Origin: DATFNI01 sp963787205
Lineage (GTDB): Bacteria; Bacteroidota; Rhodothermia; Balneolales; DATFMH01
DNA length: 64,000 nucleotides
Assembly (NCBI GenBank): GCA_963787205.1
Contig: CAWBCD010000006.1
Location: 248,001-312,000, forward strand
Direction of reading: 5' to 3'
How positions within the stretch are numbered: position 1 is the stretch's first letter; each line of letters begins with the position of its first letter. Position numbers and translations under genes: made by a program. A model generated the notes under the pieces. It did not search any database, was not told the DNA's origin, and was given only the letters and a program-made list of their open reading frames with translations. This document shows positions 8,421-17,486 of the stretch, piece by piece.

Positions 8421-10583
8421 ATGAGAGAAAATCAAAAATCTACATTACAAGAGTGGCTGAAAGAAGCTGAACAAGCGATGAGGGGTCAGTCATTAGATGA
8501 AATCAATACGAAACTGCCTGAAGGTATTGTCCTTAAAGCACTTTACACGTCAAGTGACCAGCTGGAAAGCGACTACCAGGAATCATTTCCCGGTTTATAT
8601 CCTTATACGCGTGGTCCTTACGCGACGATGTATGCGCAGCGTCCATGGACCATCCGGCAGTATGCAGGCTTCTCAACGGCCGAAGAGTCTAATGCATTCT
8701 ATCGGCGCAACCTGGAAGCAGGCCAGCGGGGACTGAGTGTCGCTTTTGATCTTGCGACCCATCGCGGTTACGATTCTGATCATCCACGTGTGGTCGGAGA
8801 TGTTGGCAAAGCCGGTGTCGCTGTGGATTCCGTTGAAGATATGAAGATCCTGTTCGACGAAATACCACTGGATAAAATGTCGGTCTCAATGACTATGAAC
8901 GGAGCCGTTCTTCCAATCATGGCGATGTACATCGTTGCAGCCGAAGAGCAGGGCGTTACACCGGATAAGCTAAGCGGTACCATTCAGAATGATATCCTCA
9001 AAGAATTCATGGTGCGCAACACGTATATCTATCCGCCTAAACCGTCGATGCAGATCGTGTCGGACATCATAGAATATACCAGCAAGTATATGCCTCGGTT
9101 CAACTCGATCTCGATATCCGGTTATCATATGCAGGAAGCCGGTGCCGACAGTCTGCTCGAACTGGCGTTCACTCTGGCCGACGGCATAGAATACGTGAAG
9201 GCAGCAATATCCAAGGGACTCCATGTGGATGAATTTGCACCGCGCCTCTCCTTCTTTTTCGCGATAGGGATGAACTTTCTAACCGAAGTGGCCAAACTCC
9301 GCGCTGCCCGGACCCTTTGGGCTGAGTTCATGAACAAACTCTTCCATCCTGAGAATCCAAAATCCATGATGCTGCGTACACACTGCCAAACATCAGGCTG
9401 GAGTCTGACCGAACAGGATCCACTCAACAACGTTGTACGTACCACTATCGAAGCAATGGCTGCTGTGATGGGCGGGACCCAGTCGCTGCATACCAACTCA
9501 TTTGATGAAGCGATTTCCCTGCCGACAGCAACATCTTCACGGATTGCCCGCAATACACAAATCATCATCCAGGATGAGACCGATATATGTAAGACGGGCG
9601 ATCCCTTTGGAGGATCATACGTTATGGAACACCTAACCGGTGAACTGGTCAATAAGGCACGTGACCTGATCAACGAGGTCCTGGATCTTGGAGGTATGGC
9701 TAAAGCAATCGAACAGGGTATGCCACAACGCCGCATCGAGGAAGCATCCGCCCGAAAACAAGCCGGCATCGATAAAGGGGATGTCACCATTGTTGGTGTA
9801 AACAAGTATCGTGTGGAGAAGGAAGAAGAAGTCGAAATTCTGGATATCGACAACACCGAGGTACGACGCAAGCAAATAGAACGCCTCAATCGAATCCGTT
9901 CCGGGCGAAACGAAAACAAGGTGAATGAAGCACTTGCTGCCCTTACAAAAACTGCCGAGACTGGTGAAGGCAACCTGCTTGATAAAGCGGTAACTGCTGC
10001 CCGGCTGAGAGCTACAGTCGGAGAAATTTCTGATGCCCTGGAAAAAGTATGGGGACGTCACCGGGGGCATTCCGAAACCATCAAGGGCGTCTATAGCAAG
10101 GTGTATGAAGGGGACAGTCATTATGAAGAGATACGAAGCAACGTTGAAGCCTTTGCAAAGGAAGAAGGCCGCAGACCCCGGCTCCTGGTAGCCAAACTCG
10201 GGCAGGATGGCCACGATCGCGGTGCAAAAGTCGTTGCTACGGCATTTGCCGATCTGGGCTTTGATGTGGACATCAGTCCCCTGTTCTCAACCCCGGAAGA
10301 GGCAGCCAAACAGGCTATCGAAAACGACGTTCATGTGGTCGGTGTGTCCTCACAGGCAGCCGGACACAAAACATTAATTCCGCAACTGCGCGAGGCTCTG
10401 GATAAAGAGGGAGCCCAGGATATCGTGATCATTGCCGGCGGGGTAATACCCCATCAGGATTACGAATTTCTGTACGAACATGGCGTGACGGCTGTTTTCG
10501 GCCCGGGTACCAATCTGCCGGAAGCCGCAGAGAAAGTGTTGGAGGAATTGCGGAAAAAACGTTCCGAATCCAGTATGGTGTAG
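8421..10583 (+). CDS. scpA: Methylmalonyl-CoA mutase (catalytic plus B12 domain)
   Basis: Adenosylcobalamin-dependent isomerase interconverting methylmalonyl-CoA and succinyl-CoA. A single chain of about 720 residues carries both parts. The catalytic barrel shows TRGPYATMYAQRPWTIRQYAG and the SISGYHMQEAGA motif. The C-terminal B12 domain shows KLGQDGHDRGAKV (DxHxxG, His near residue 600) and the later SSQAAGH and IIAGGVIP stretches. ATG at 8421 is preferred because GGGGG at 8409-8413 is a suitable ribosome site; ATG at 8403 would add six residues. It is followed by a hairpin and then meaB, so the pair forms a propionyl-CoA or reverse (succinate to propionate) module. Confidence 0.96.
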   Translation: MRENQKSTLQEWLKEAEQAMRGQSLDEINTKLPEGIVLKALYTSSDQLESDYQESFPGLYPYTRGPYATMYAQRPWTIRQYAGFSTAEESNAFYRRNLEAGQRGLSVAFDLATHRGYDSDHPRVVGDVGKAGVAVDSVEDMKILFDEIPLDKMSVSMTMNGAVLPIMAMYIVAAEEQGVTPDKLSGTIQNDILKEFMVRNTYIYPPKPSMQIVSDIIEYTSKYMPRFNSISISGYHMQEAGADSLLELAFTLADGIEYVKAAISKGLHVDEFAPRLSFFFAIGMNFLTEVAKLRAARTLWAEFMNKLFHPENPKSMMLRTHCQTSGWSLTEQDPLNNVVRTTIEAMAAVMGGTQSLHTNSFDEAISLPTATSSRIARNTQIIIQDETDICKTGDPFGGSYVMEHLTGELVNKARDLINEVLDLGGMAKAIEQGMPQRRIEEASARKQAGIDKGDVTIVGVNKYRVEKEEEVEILDIDNTEVRRKQIERLNRIRSGRNENKVNEALAALTKTAETGEGNLLDKAVTAARLRATVGEISDALEKVWGRHRGHSETIKGVYSKVYEGDSHYEEIRSNVEAFAKEEGRRPRLLVAKLGQDGHDRGAKVVATAFADLGFDVDISPLFSTPEEAAKQAIENDVHVVGVSSQAAGHKTLIPQLREALDKEGAQDIVIIAGGVIPHQDYEFLYEHGVTAVFGPGTNLPEAAEKVLEELRKKRSESSMV

Positions 10584-10593
10584 TTATCCCGAC

Positions 10594-10634
10594 AAAGGAA
10601 GCCGTCGTTATTTTTGTCTGCAGCGGCTTCCTTT
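10594..10634 (+). terminator. Stem-loop after methylmalonyl-CoA mutase
   Basis: The 11-bp arms AAAGGAAGCCG (10594-10604) and CGGCTTCCTTT (10624-10634) enclose a 19-nt loop, 11 bp after the mutase stop. The T-tract is short, so termination before meaB may be partial, or the hairpin may mainly protect the mutase mRNA. Confidence 0.5.
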
Positions 10635-10772
10635 CGGATTTATATTGGTGAAAAATATCCATTCTGATCGGGTAACATTATCACCGGTTCAACCTTACAC
10701 AAATCTTTTCTGCATTTCGTGTATTTAAAAATCACTACAGACTTGTATATATTCATCAGAAGTTAATAACCG

Positions 10773-11786
10773 ATGGAGAATACTCTTATAATGGTGTCTG
10801 ATGACCCCAAGGTGATTGTAGAAAAGTTACGTTCCGGCGATCGTCGTGCCTTGGCGCGGGCCATCACGTTGGTCGAAAATAACAGGGAAGATGCTCTTGA
10901 TAAGGCCCAGCAGATCCTTGAAGCGGCTCTTCCGTATACGGGCCAATCGGTCCGCCTGGGAATCAGCGGTGTCCCCGGCGTTGGCAAGAGTACCTTTATA
11001 GAGGCTCTTGGCATGAAGCTGATTGGTGAAGGGCATCGGGTAGCTGTGCTGGCTGTCGATCCGAGCAGTCCTACCTCAGGCGGCAGTATCCTGGGCGATA
11101 AAACCCGGATGGAGCATCTGGCGGGACGTAATGAGGCATTTATCAGGCCCTCGCCCACCGGGGGATTTCTGGGAGGAGTAGCACGAAAGACCAGAGAATC
11201 AATGCTCCTCTGCGAAGCGGCCGGTTACGACATCATCCTGATCGAAACCGTTGGTGTCGGACAATCGGAATACGCCGTGGCTGATATAGTGGATCTGTTC
11301 ATGGTGCTCATGCTGCCCGGAGCCGGTGACGCGCTGCAGGGTATCAAACGGGGGATCCTCGAAGTAGCCGATATGCTTGTTATCAATAAAGCAGATGGAG
11401 AGCAGAAGGGACAGGCCCAGCGAGCCCGACAGGAGTATAAAAATGCCTTACACTTGCTGAAACCCCGATATGAAGGCATGGAAGTGCCGGTTATGCTGAG
11501 TAGCTCGATTACTCAATACGGAGTCTCCGAAATCTGGGATAAGGTGAATGAGTATGTTAATACGTTGCAATCCAGTGGAATTCTGCAGGAAAAAAGGAAG
11601 AATCAGCAGTGGAACTGGTTTACCCGCCTCACAGAGGAAGAACTTCTCAAGCGGTTCTGGAATATTGAGGCCATCAGACAAGAAAGCGAGAATCAACGCA
11701 TATTGCTTTTACGCCACGAAACAACACCCGTACTAGCTACCCGCAGGCTACTGAATATCATGTTTCCGGATCGAAAAAGACTGTAA
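10773..11786 (+). CDS. meaB: Methylmalonyl-CoA mutase-associated GTPase MeaB
   Basis: G3E-type P-loop GTPase (MeaB/ArgK) that gates cofactor loading and protects methylmalonyl-CoA mutase. The 337 residues are the usual length. Walker A GVPGVGKST is at residues 66-74, followed by VDPSSPTSGGSILGDKTRM (switch I), ETVGVGQSE (switch II) and NKADG (base specificity). It lies 189 bp after the mutase on the same strand, the classic pairing. ATG at 10773 is the first start; ATG at 10791 is an alternative. Confidence 0.95.
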   Translation: MENTLIMVSDDPKVIVEKLRSGDRRALARAITLVENNREDALDKAQQILEAALPYTGQSVRLGISGVPGVGKSTFIEALGMKLIGEGHRVAVLAVDPSSPTSGGSILGDKTRMEHLAGRNEAFIRPSPTGGFLGGVARKTRESMLLCEAAGYDIILIETVGVGQSEYAVADIVDLFMVLMLPGAGDALQGIKRGILEVADMLVINKADGEQKGQAQRARQEYKNALHLLKPRYEGMEVPVMLSSSITQYGVSEIWDKVNEYVNTLQSSGILQEKRKNQQWNWFTRLTEEELLKRFWNIEAIRQESENQRILLLRHETTPVLATRRLLNIMFPDRKRL

Positions 11787-11875
11787 GTGCTTATCGCAAA
11801 GTCGAAACCTGGAAGCAACAGATCAGCATAGTGTGGAACAGATGTAAAAGGTTGGGAAATTTTTTAATTACTAAA

Positions 11876-11890
11876 GAAAAAGCGCTTTTC
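11876..11890. promoter_or_regulatory. Candidate operator upstream of acyl-CoA dehydrogenase
   Basis: GAAAAAGCGCTTTTC contains the same 10-bp palindrome, AAAGCGCTTT (11879-11888), seen before the mutase gene. It lies 64 bp upstream of the dehydrogenase start, a normal distance for an operator over a promoter. Shared use by the two promoters is inferred. Confidence 0.42.
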
Positions 11891-11951
11891 CAAAATGGAA
11901 AATGAACACCTATATTATCTGAATCAAATTTCAGGATGTAAATAATATTAT

Positions 11952-13133
11952 ATGACGCAAGAGAAACTTTCCAGTGACCCATCAATACCCTCACTTCATA
12001 CGCTCACTGAAGATGAACAAATGATCAGAGATGCAGCTGCAGAATTTGCACAAGCCTTTGTCTCACCACTTGTTCATGAAATGGATCAGAAGGGCAAACT
12101 GAATCAGGATTTAATAACATCCTTCTTTGAACAAGGATTAATGGGAGTAGAAATACCGGTTGAATATGATGGAGCCGGGGGAACGTTCTTCATGGCGATT
12201 CTTGCTATTGAGGAAGTTTCAAAAGTCGATGCCTCAGCCGCTGTGTTTATGGATGTTCAGAACACCCTGGTCAATAATGCTATTTTGCGCTGGGCTGATG
12301 AAGATCTGAAGAAAACATATTTACCTCAACTTGCGACCAGCAAAATTGGAGCCTATGCTCTTTCCGAGCCTTCATCCGGCAGTGATGCCTTTGCCCTGAG
12401 ATGTCGCGCTCAGAAACATGGAAGCGAATATATACTGAACGGAACCAAGCTTTGGATAACCAATGCGAATGAAGCTGATATTTTCATCATCTTTGCTAAT
12501 GCAAATCCGGAGGCTGGCTATAAGGGAATAAACGCTTTTATTGTTGAGCGGGATTCCCCTGGATTTTCCATTGGGAAAAAGGAAGATAAACTTGGAATCC
12601 GTGCTAGCTCAACATGTGAACTGATCCTGGAAGACTGCCATATTCCGGAAAAAAACGTACTCGGCGAGTTTGGGAAAGGGTATAAAGTGGCAATCGAAAC
12701 CCTTAATGAAGGAAGAATTGGAATTGGTGCCCAGATGCTGGGTATATGTCGAGGTGCTTTTGAGGCAGCCCTGACCTACACACAGGATCGTTCACAATTC
12801 GGTAAAAAGATTGCCGATTTTCAATCTGTTCAGTTTGAACTTGCCAAAATGGCTACTGATATCGAAACAGCACGTTTAATGGTATATAATGCGGCCCGCA
12901 TCAAGATGTTAGGCAAGCCGTTTCAACGTGAGGCCGCTATGGCAAAATATCATGCTGCCGAGGTAGCAGAACGGGTGACTTCTATGGCCGTTGATTTATT
13001 TGGAGGTTATGGCTACACAAAAGATTATCCTGTAGAAAAGTACTGGCGGGATTCAAAGATTGGCAAAATATACGAAGGGACTTCCAATATGCAGTTGCAA
13101 ACGATCGCCAAAACATTTCTGACGACAAAGTAA
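11952..13133 (+). CDS. Acyl-CoA dehydrogenase (short/branched-chain type)
   Basis: FAD enzyme making trans-2-enoyl-CoA from acyl-CoA, 393 residues, with the complete family fold. It shows the YALSEPSSGSDAF flavin/substrate motif, LWITNANEADIF, and the C-terminal LFGGYGYTKDYPVEKYWRDSKIGKIYEGTSN. Glu375 in YEGTSN is at the catalytic-base position of short-chain enzymes. Together with the neighbouring mutase and MeaB it suggests breakdown of odd-chain or branched acyl groups; exact chain preference cannot be read. ATG at 11952 precedes a normal N-terminus. Confidence 0.93.
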   Translation: MTQEKLSSDPSIPSLHTLTEDEQMIRDAAAEFAQAFVSPLVHEMDQKGKLNQDLITSFFEQGLMGVEIPVEYDGAGGTFFMAILAIEEVSKVDASAAVFMDVQNTLVNNAILRWADEDLKKTYLPQLATSKIGAYALSEPSSGSDAFALRCRAQKHGSEYILNGTKLWITNANEADIFIIFANANPEAGYKGINAFIVERDSPGFSIGKKEDKLGIRASSTCELILEDCHIPEKNVLGEFGKGYKVAIETLNEGRIGIGAQMLGICRGAFEAALTYTQDRSQFGKKIADFQSVQFELAKMATDIETARLMVYNAARIKMLGKPFQREAAMAKYHAAEVAERVTSMAVDLFGGYGYTKDYPVEKYWRDSKIGKIYEGTSNMQLQTIAKTFLTTK

Positions 13134-13435
13134 TCATCTTTGGGAGATCATATACTTCATCATTCCAGATATTGACCCAACTGCAACCATAATATGCGAA
13201 ACCGAATAAAAGCCCTTTTTTGAGCAGATTATAAAAAAAAGTCTAAAAAACAGGTGGATTGGAACGCTTGTAAAAGATTTTTCATTTAATGACGGTAATT
13301 CGGGAACAGAATCGTGAAAAAACGAATTTATTGGAATGGTGGCCCTCTCACAAGGGTTGTGTGGTGAGTAAGAGTTGCTGCTGATAAATATGAGATCGTA
13401 ATCGAAAATCAATCAGCGAACAATAATCATTTAAT
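13134..13435. other. Intergenic region without recognisable gene
   Basis: 302 bp between the dehydrogenase and the PAS protein, AT-rich with several A runs. An open minus-strand frame here (13134-13412) lacks a plausible protein composition. The region likely carries the PAS-gene promoter; no clear boxes can be named. Confidence 0.35.
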
Positions 13436-14704
13436 ATGGAACCAAATTTGCCTGAACTTATTCGGTCCTATTGTAAAGACGAAGCATCCTTCAATTCCGT
13501 ATGGAGTCGATTTCAGAAATTAATGAATCGTTGCTCCATAGCTGAGAAGAATCTGGAATTACTTGAATCTGCGATCAGATACGACTACGATTCAATATTG
13601 ATTACAGAGTTGGACCTTGAAGATCCAGGTCCCAAAATTGTGTATGTCAATGATGGTTTTTGCGAGATGACCGGATTTAGCCGCGATGAAGTTATTGGAA
13701 AGACTCCGCGCATACTGCAGGGCCCGAAGACCGACCCTGAAGTTTTGAAAAGATTAAAACTGTCACTGCAGGAAGGTAAATCCTTCTTTGGACAAACGAT
13801 TAATTACAGGAGGGATGGTACCGAATTTGTGAATCAGTGGGACATACACCCACTGTATAACAAAGATGGAGAGATCACGCACTGGGTTTCATATCAACAT
13901 GATATTACGCGTCGAAAACGTGCCCAAATGGACTTCCAGCGGGCCGCTCGATCTGAATTTGACTCACTTGTTGAAAACTCAAAACGCATCCAGGTTGATT
14001 TTACTGATGATGGCTCGATTATCATTGGTAATCATCTCTTCCGTGATCTTTTGGGCTATAATCAGGATGAGATAAAGAAATTAACTATCTGGGATCTTGT
14101 TCATGAGGAAGATCAGGCACGCCTGAAAAATGCAATTGAAAGGAATCAAAATGGCGGCGAGGTCATTGATACCGACTACACTATTCGTCTCATCCATAAA
14201 AAAGGCATGCTCATTGAATGTGCACTGGATATTGAGCATCTGAAAGTTGAAGGTAATTCGTTTAATCGGGCAACTGTTGATAATGTAACCCTTCAAAAAC
14301 GCGTCATTCAGACACTCGAAAAGAGAAATGAGGACTTCCTCCGCTTATTCAAGTCGAAAAGTGATTTCAATTATGGACTTGATGCGAGCGATAGTGGGAA
14401 TCCCCGTTTTACCTGGTTTTCTGAAGGTTTTGAAGAACTTACCGGATTCGATGCTGATCAGTTTACGACTCAAGACGGGTGGAAAAAACTAATATATAAA
14501 GATGATATTGATCTCGTTCACAAACATATTGAACGTGTTCTGGGGGGTAAATCATCAACCGAAGAGTATCGTATAAAAACAGCTAACAATCATTATATAC
14601 GGATAATTGATTATATGCGTCCCGATGAAGACTTAAATCACGGGGGAATAAAAAGGCTCACTGGCTCCATCATGCACAAGGTTGCTGAAGAAAAAGAAGC
14701 CTGA
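13436..14704 (+). CDS. PAS-only sensor protein (three PAS domains)
   Basis: Cytoplasmic protein of 422 residues with three consecutive PAS folds (about 45-160, 165-285 and 300-415) and no kinase, cyclase or helix-turn-helix output. PAS1 reads GKTPRILQGPKTD, then NYRRDGTEFVNQWDIHPLYN and HWVSYQHDITRRK. This is the LOV-type consensus except that the photoactive Cys (normally NCRFLQ) is replaced, so flavin-Cys photochemistry is not expected. PAS2 and PAS3 are weaker; PAS3 keeps FTWFSEGFEELTGFDADQF. It probably signals by protein contact, for example to a separate kinase. It is convergent with the binding-protein genes. Confidence 0.8.
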   Translation: MEPNLPELIRSYCKDEASFNSVWSRFQKLMNRCSIAEKNLELLESAIRYDYDSILITELDLEDPGPKIVYVNDGFCEMTGFSRDEVIGKTPRILQGPKTDPEVLKRLKLSLQEGKSFFGQTINYRRDGTEFVNQWDIHPLYNKDGEITHWVSYQHDITRRKRAQMDFQRAARSEFDSLVENSKRIQVDFTDDGSIIIGNHLFRDLLGYNQDEIKKLTIWDLVHEEDQARLKNAIERNQNGGEVIDTDYTIRLIHKKGMLIECALDIEHLKVEGNSFNRATVDNVTLQKRVIQTLEKRNEDFLRLFKSKSDFNYGLDASDSGNPRFTWFSEGFEELTGFDADQFTTQDGWKKLIYKDDIDLVHKHIERVLGGKSSTEEYRIKTANNHYIRIIDYMRPDEDLNHGGIKRLTGSIMHKVAEEKEA

Positions 14705-14731
14705 GTTATCTATAGATAGTCTGAAATAGCG

Positions 14732-15643
14732 TTATTTAGTTGTCAGCGGGCTGCCCTGCATTAATTGTTTGTACTTTGTATTGGCGAGTTTAATCTCATG
14801 TCTTTTGCCTAAATGGGCAGCATCGATTGACGGTTGTACATTCTCTTTAAAGATGCGGTCGAAACTACCATCTTTCATTCCTGCCAAAAGTCCTTCCCTG
14901 ATTCGCTTTGCCAGTGCAAGATTGTCCTTCTTGACATAGAAAAACATATCTGTTGGATATTTAATATAGATACCATTGGCTACCACCAAATGCTTTTCAG
15001 GGTGATGTTGTATTTCATAATTTATCTCGTACACTCCTCTTGGAAATCCGTCAATGGTATGGTTTTCCAACATGGTGAATAAACTGTCGTATGTCTGCGA
15101 TTTTATGACATTGATTCCATTTGATTCTAATATTTGCGTATCCGGCCAATCATATTCCTGACCCAGACGAAACTTGTTCAGTTGATCTTTGTTGGTCACA
15201 TCCGCAAACAAATTTTTATCCGACTGATTAACCAAAATCAAACGGCATCCTATATATCCTTTTGAGAGTGGTACTTTGATAGTCCTTAAAACCCATTCTC
15301 TTGCTGTCGACATCATCGAATATACAACTTCAACACCTTCACCGACGCGCAGATGGCGAAAAGCAACACGCTGAGTCACATTCTCCATAACCGGTTCCAT
15401 TTTAAAAGGTCCGTATTGCTTTTCCGTTTCTTCCAGGGCCATATGAAGAAGCTTTCGATAATAAAAATGAGTAATAGCATCACTTGGGTCAGCATAATAT
15501 CGGACTAATGTGACCTTTTTTTGTTGAGCGTAGAGAGGACCCGCTATAAAAAAAACAGCCCAGAAACTCATCGCAGATACCATCAGAAAAACGTGCTTTT
15601 TTAGTTTCATTTTTAATCGAATTGTAAAAAAGCTATTAAACAC
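14732..15643 (-). CDS. Periplasmic substrate-binding protein-like (family 3), paralogue 1
   Basis: Exported protein of 303 residues; the signal peptide ends near GPLYAQQ. The rest resembles family-3 solute-binding proteins: TLVRYYADPSDAITHFYYRKLLHMALEET, then GYIGCRLILVNQSDKNLFADV, DWPDTQILESNGINV, IDGFPRGVYEI and TDMFFYVKKDNLALAKRI. It shares these blocks, in order, with the gene just upstream (15761-16618), so the two arose by duplication. No permease or ATPase is nearby, so it may serve a sensor or a remote transporter. The ligand is unknown. The start ATG at 15643 may be a little early; ATG at 15610 directly precedes the signal peptide. Confidence 0.75.
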   Translation of the reverse strand: MFNSFFTIRLKMKLKKHVFLMVSAMSFWAVFFIAGPLYAQQKKVTLVRYYADPSDAITHFYYRKLLHMALEETEKQYGPFKMEPVMENVTQRVAFRHLRVGEGVEVVYSMMSTAREWVLRTIKVPLSKGYIGCRLILVNQSDKNLFADVTNKDQLNKFRLGQEYDWPDTQILESNGINVIKSQTYDSLFTMLENHTIDGFPRGVYEINYEIQHHPEKHLVVANGIYIKYPTDMFFYVKKDNLALAKRIREGLLAGMKDGSFDRIFKENVQPSIDAAHLGKRHEIKLANTKYKQLMQGSPLTTK

Positions 15644-15760
15644 AAAGGCGACTTATAGTTTGCAACATGCTTTCTAATAAGCCTGGAATTCATCAAATAT
15701 AATAATTCAGAGTTTTTCATCCGAATATAATAGATAGACCCCTAATATCCGATAACTACC

Positions 15761-16618
15761 TTACCGACTCTGCTCATCTTTTAGCATTCTGGTGTATGTC
15801 GGGTTAGACAGCTTGATGACGTGTCTTTCATCCAAATGGGCTGCGTCAATTGAAGGCTGCAGGTACTTTCTGAATATCTTGTTAAACGAACCGTCCTTCT
15901 GGCCGGCTTTTAGCCCTTTTTCCAGCCTTTCTGCTAACGAGATGTTATCCTTCCTGACATAGAAATACATATCCGTCGGGTATTTTATATAGATATCATT
16001 AGCTGCGACCATTTTACGATGCGGATACTTACTGATGATGCCCTCAAACTCCGTCACTCCCCTGGGAAAACCGTCAATCTTATTTTCCATGAGCATATCC
16101 ACCAGACTGTCCACTGAAAGAGAAGTAACCACATTCATCCCATTATCTTCGAGAATTTGAGTGTCCGGCCAGTCAAATCCCTGACCAAGCTTTTTTTGTC
16201 GTAACTCATTCGCGTTTGTGATCTTTGCGAAATGATATCTGTTCTCCGGGGTCACCAAAATCAAGCGAACTCCAATGTACCCCTTAGTCAGTGGCACATT
16301 AACCGCTTTAAAAACCCATCGACGGGCCATAGACGACATCGTAAATATGACATCGACGCCATCTCCTACTCTGAGGCGTTTTAGCGTTTCGCGTTGTGTC
16401 CTATTCTGATAAACAGGCAAAAGTTTGAATGGACCGTCCTGACTTTCCGTTTCGCGTAATGCCATATGCAACAGATCGGCATAATATCGATTTGCCGGCA
16501 TATCCTTATAGTCGTAGTATCGAACTAAAAGGGTATCCTGCGCAAAAGATGCGACGCAGGTTAACAAAAATATAAGTACCCCGGTCAGAAAAGAGCGGGG
16601 AATTATCTTACGTTTCAT
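15761..16618 (-). CDS. Periplasmic substrate-binding protein-like (family 3), paralogue 2
   Basis: Exported protein of 285 residues with a clear signal peptide (cleavage near SFAQD). It is homologous to the downstream gene along its whole length; shared blocks include DWPDTQILE, IDGFPRGV, YIKYPTDM and the C-terminal PSIDAAHL followed by RHxIKL. Family-3 binding fold by pattern. It reads in the same direction as paralogue 1, 117 bp upstream, so they are probably co-expressed from the palindrome-containing region 16619-16954. Ligand and partner are unknown. Confidence 0.75.
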   Translation of the reverse strand: MKRKIIPRSFLTGVLIFLLTCVASFAQDTLLVRYYDYKDMPANRYYADLLHMALRETESQDGPFKLLPVYQNRTQRETLKRLRVGDGVDVIFTMSSMARRWVFKAVNVPLTKGYIGVRLILVTPENRYHFAKITNANELRQKKLGQGFDWPDTQILEDNGMNVVTSLSVDSLVDMLMENKIDGFPRGVTEFEGIISKYPHRKMVAANDIYIKYPTDMYFYVRKDNISLAERLEKGLKAGQKDGSFNKIFRKYLQPSIDAAHLDERHVIKLSNPTYTRMLKDEQSR

Positions 16619-16954
16619 TTCAATCGGTAATTATACTTCTGGAATCGTTTTCACAACGTAGTGATATTATTCTCGACACATTGATTACTATTTATAAGCT
16701 ATTGGATTGAAGATAGTTAACTATCTTACTTTTTGGGGGATGATTCGTATCAGGCTTGCATACGAATACTACGAGTTTTATTGGGACATCCTGTAAACCT
16801 GTAATCGCATAATACCTGATCATCGGGTTAAGAAAATTGTAATCTATTGTTGTTAAATGAATTACAACAAATTAGACTGATCGTTATCCAAACGGTTTGC
16901 CGATATCATAACATTGTTCCCCCGGAATATAGTAGAGGAATTCGAAACCGATTA
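16619..16954. promoter_or_regulatory. 336-bp intergenic region with two palindromes
   Basis: Upstream of the tandem binding-protein genes. It contains a perfect 18-bp palindrome, AAGATAGTTAACTATCTT, at 16710-16727 (about 92 bp before the start at 16618), and an imperfect one at 16847-16870 with arms TTGTTGT and ACAACAA. Either may be an operator. On the plus strand the first is followed by CTTTTTGG, a poor T-tract, so a terminator is less likely. No gene was seen. Confidence 0.45.
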
Positions 16955-17485
16955 TCACTCCTGATTAAATGAAAACTTTGAAATTTGATCGGCTCCAATC
17001 AAATTTTTATCAAATAAGTAGGTAAGTATTTTCCTCCCGAAAACTTCATTATCCAGGCTTTCATTCATAAAGGCTGATATATGATTCATGATAAACTTCC
17101 TGTCGGATTTGATCGAGCTCCTGTAATCGAGTATGACCGGGAGTTCTTTCTGAACGGATAACCTCAAAAAATGAAGTTCTACCAGATTCGGATTTTCATC
17201 AATAGCCTGTTCCAGCAGCACTTTTCCCTTGTTGAAAAGATACCATTTTTTAAGCGGGTTACCGGTAATACGGGCGCGCATCATGGTTGCAACGCCCAGG
17301 TATCCTTTTACCAATGGATCACCTGATGCCTGATAGTTTTGAGCTGTTTTGTAAAACGGCATTATCACCTGATTATCGTTGCCTGATTGCCAGAAAAGAA
17401 CACGCAGTTTCTCAACCGAATTCGTTGTACGATCTGTGTGCCCGGCAGAAACAAGCATCATGGCAAACAGAAGAATGAGAAGCAT
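16955..17485 (-). CDS. Exported hypothetical protein in the carotenoid operon
   Basis: A 176-residue protein with an N-terminal hydrophobic signal (MLLILLFAMMLVSAG). Its body is helix-rich, with NKGKVLLEQAIDENPNLVELHFLRLSVQ resembling a single TPR unit. I do not recognise a family. Its ATG lies 1 bp from the crtB stop codon, so it is translationally linked to crtI-crtB and likely has a role near the membrane in pigment production. It has no cysteines or obvious catalytic motif. Confidence 0.7.
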   Translation of the reverse strand: MLLILLFAMMLVSAGHTDRTTNSVEKLRVLFWQSGNDNQVIMPFYKTAQNYQASGDPLVKGYLGVATMMRARITGNPLKKWYLFNKGKVLLEQAIDENPNLVELHFLRLSVQKELPVILDYRSSIKSDRKFIMNHISAFMNESLDNEVFGRKILTYLFDKNLIGADQISKFSFNQE

Positions 17486-17486
17486 G

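Noticed and set aside
9125..9973. 282-codon antisense frame within methylmalonyl-CoA mutase
   Set aside because: The plus strand carries conserved catalytic motifs throughout; the antisense product is Arg/Ser-rich without pattern.
13134..13412. Minus-strand open frame of 92 codons after the acyl-CoA dehydrogenase
   Set aside because: It begins directly after the dehydrogenase stop, is rich in Ser/Phe/Ile without motif, and has no ribosome site; AT-rich non-coding sequence explains it.
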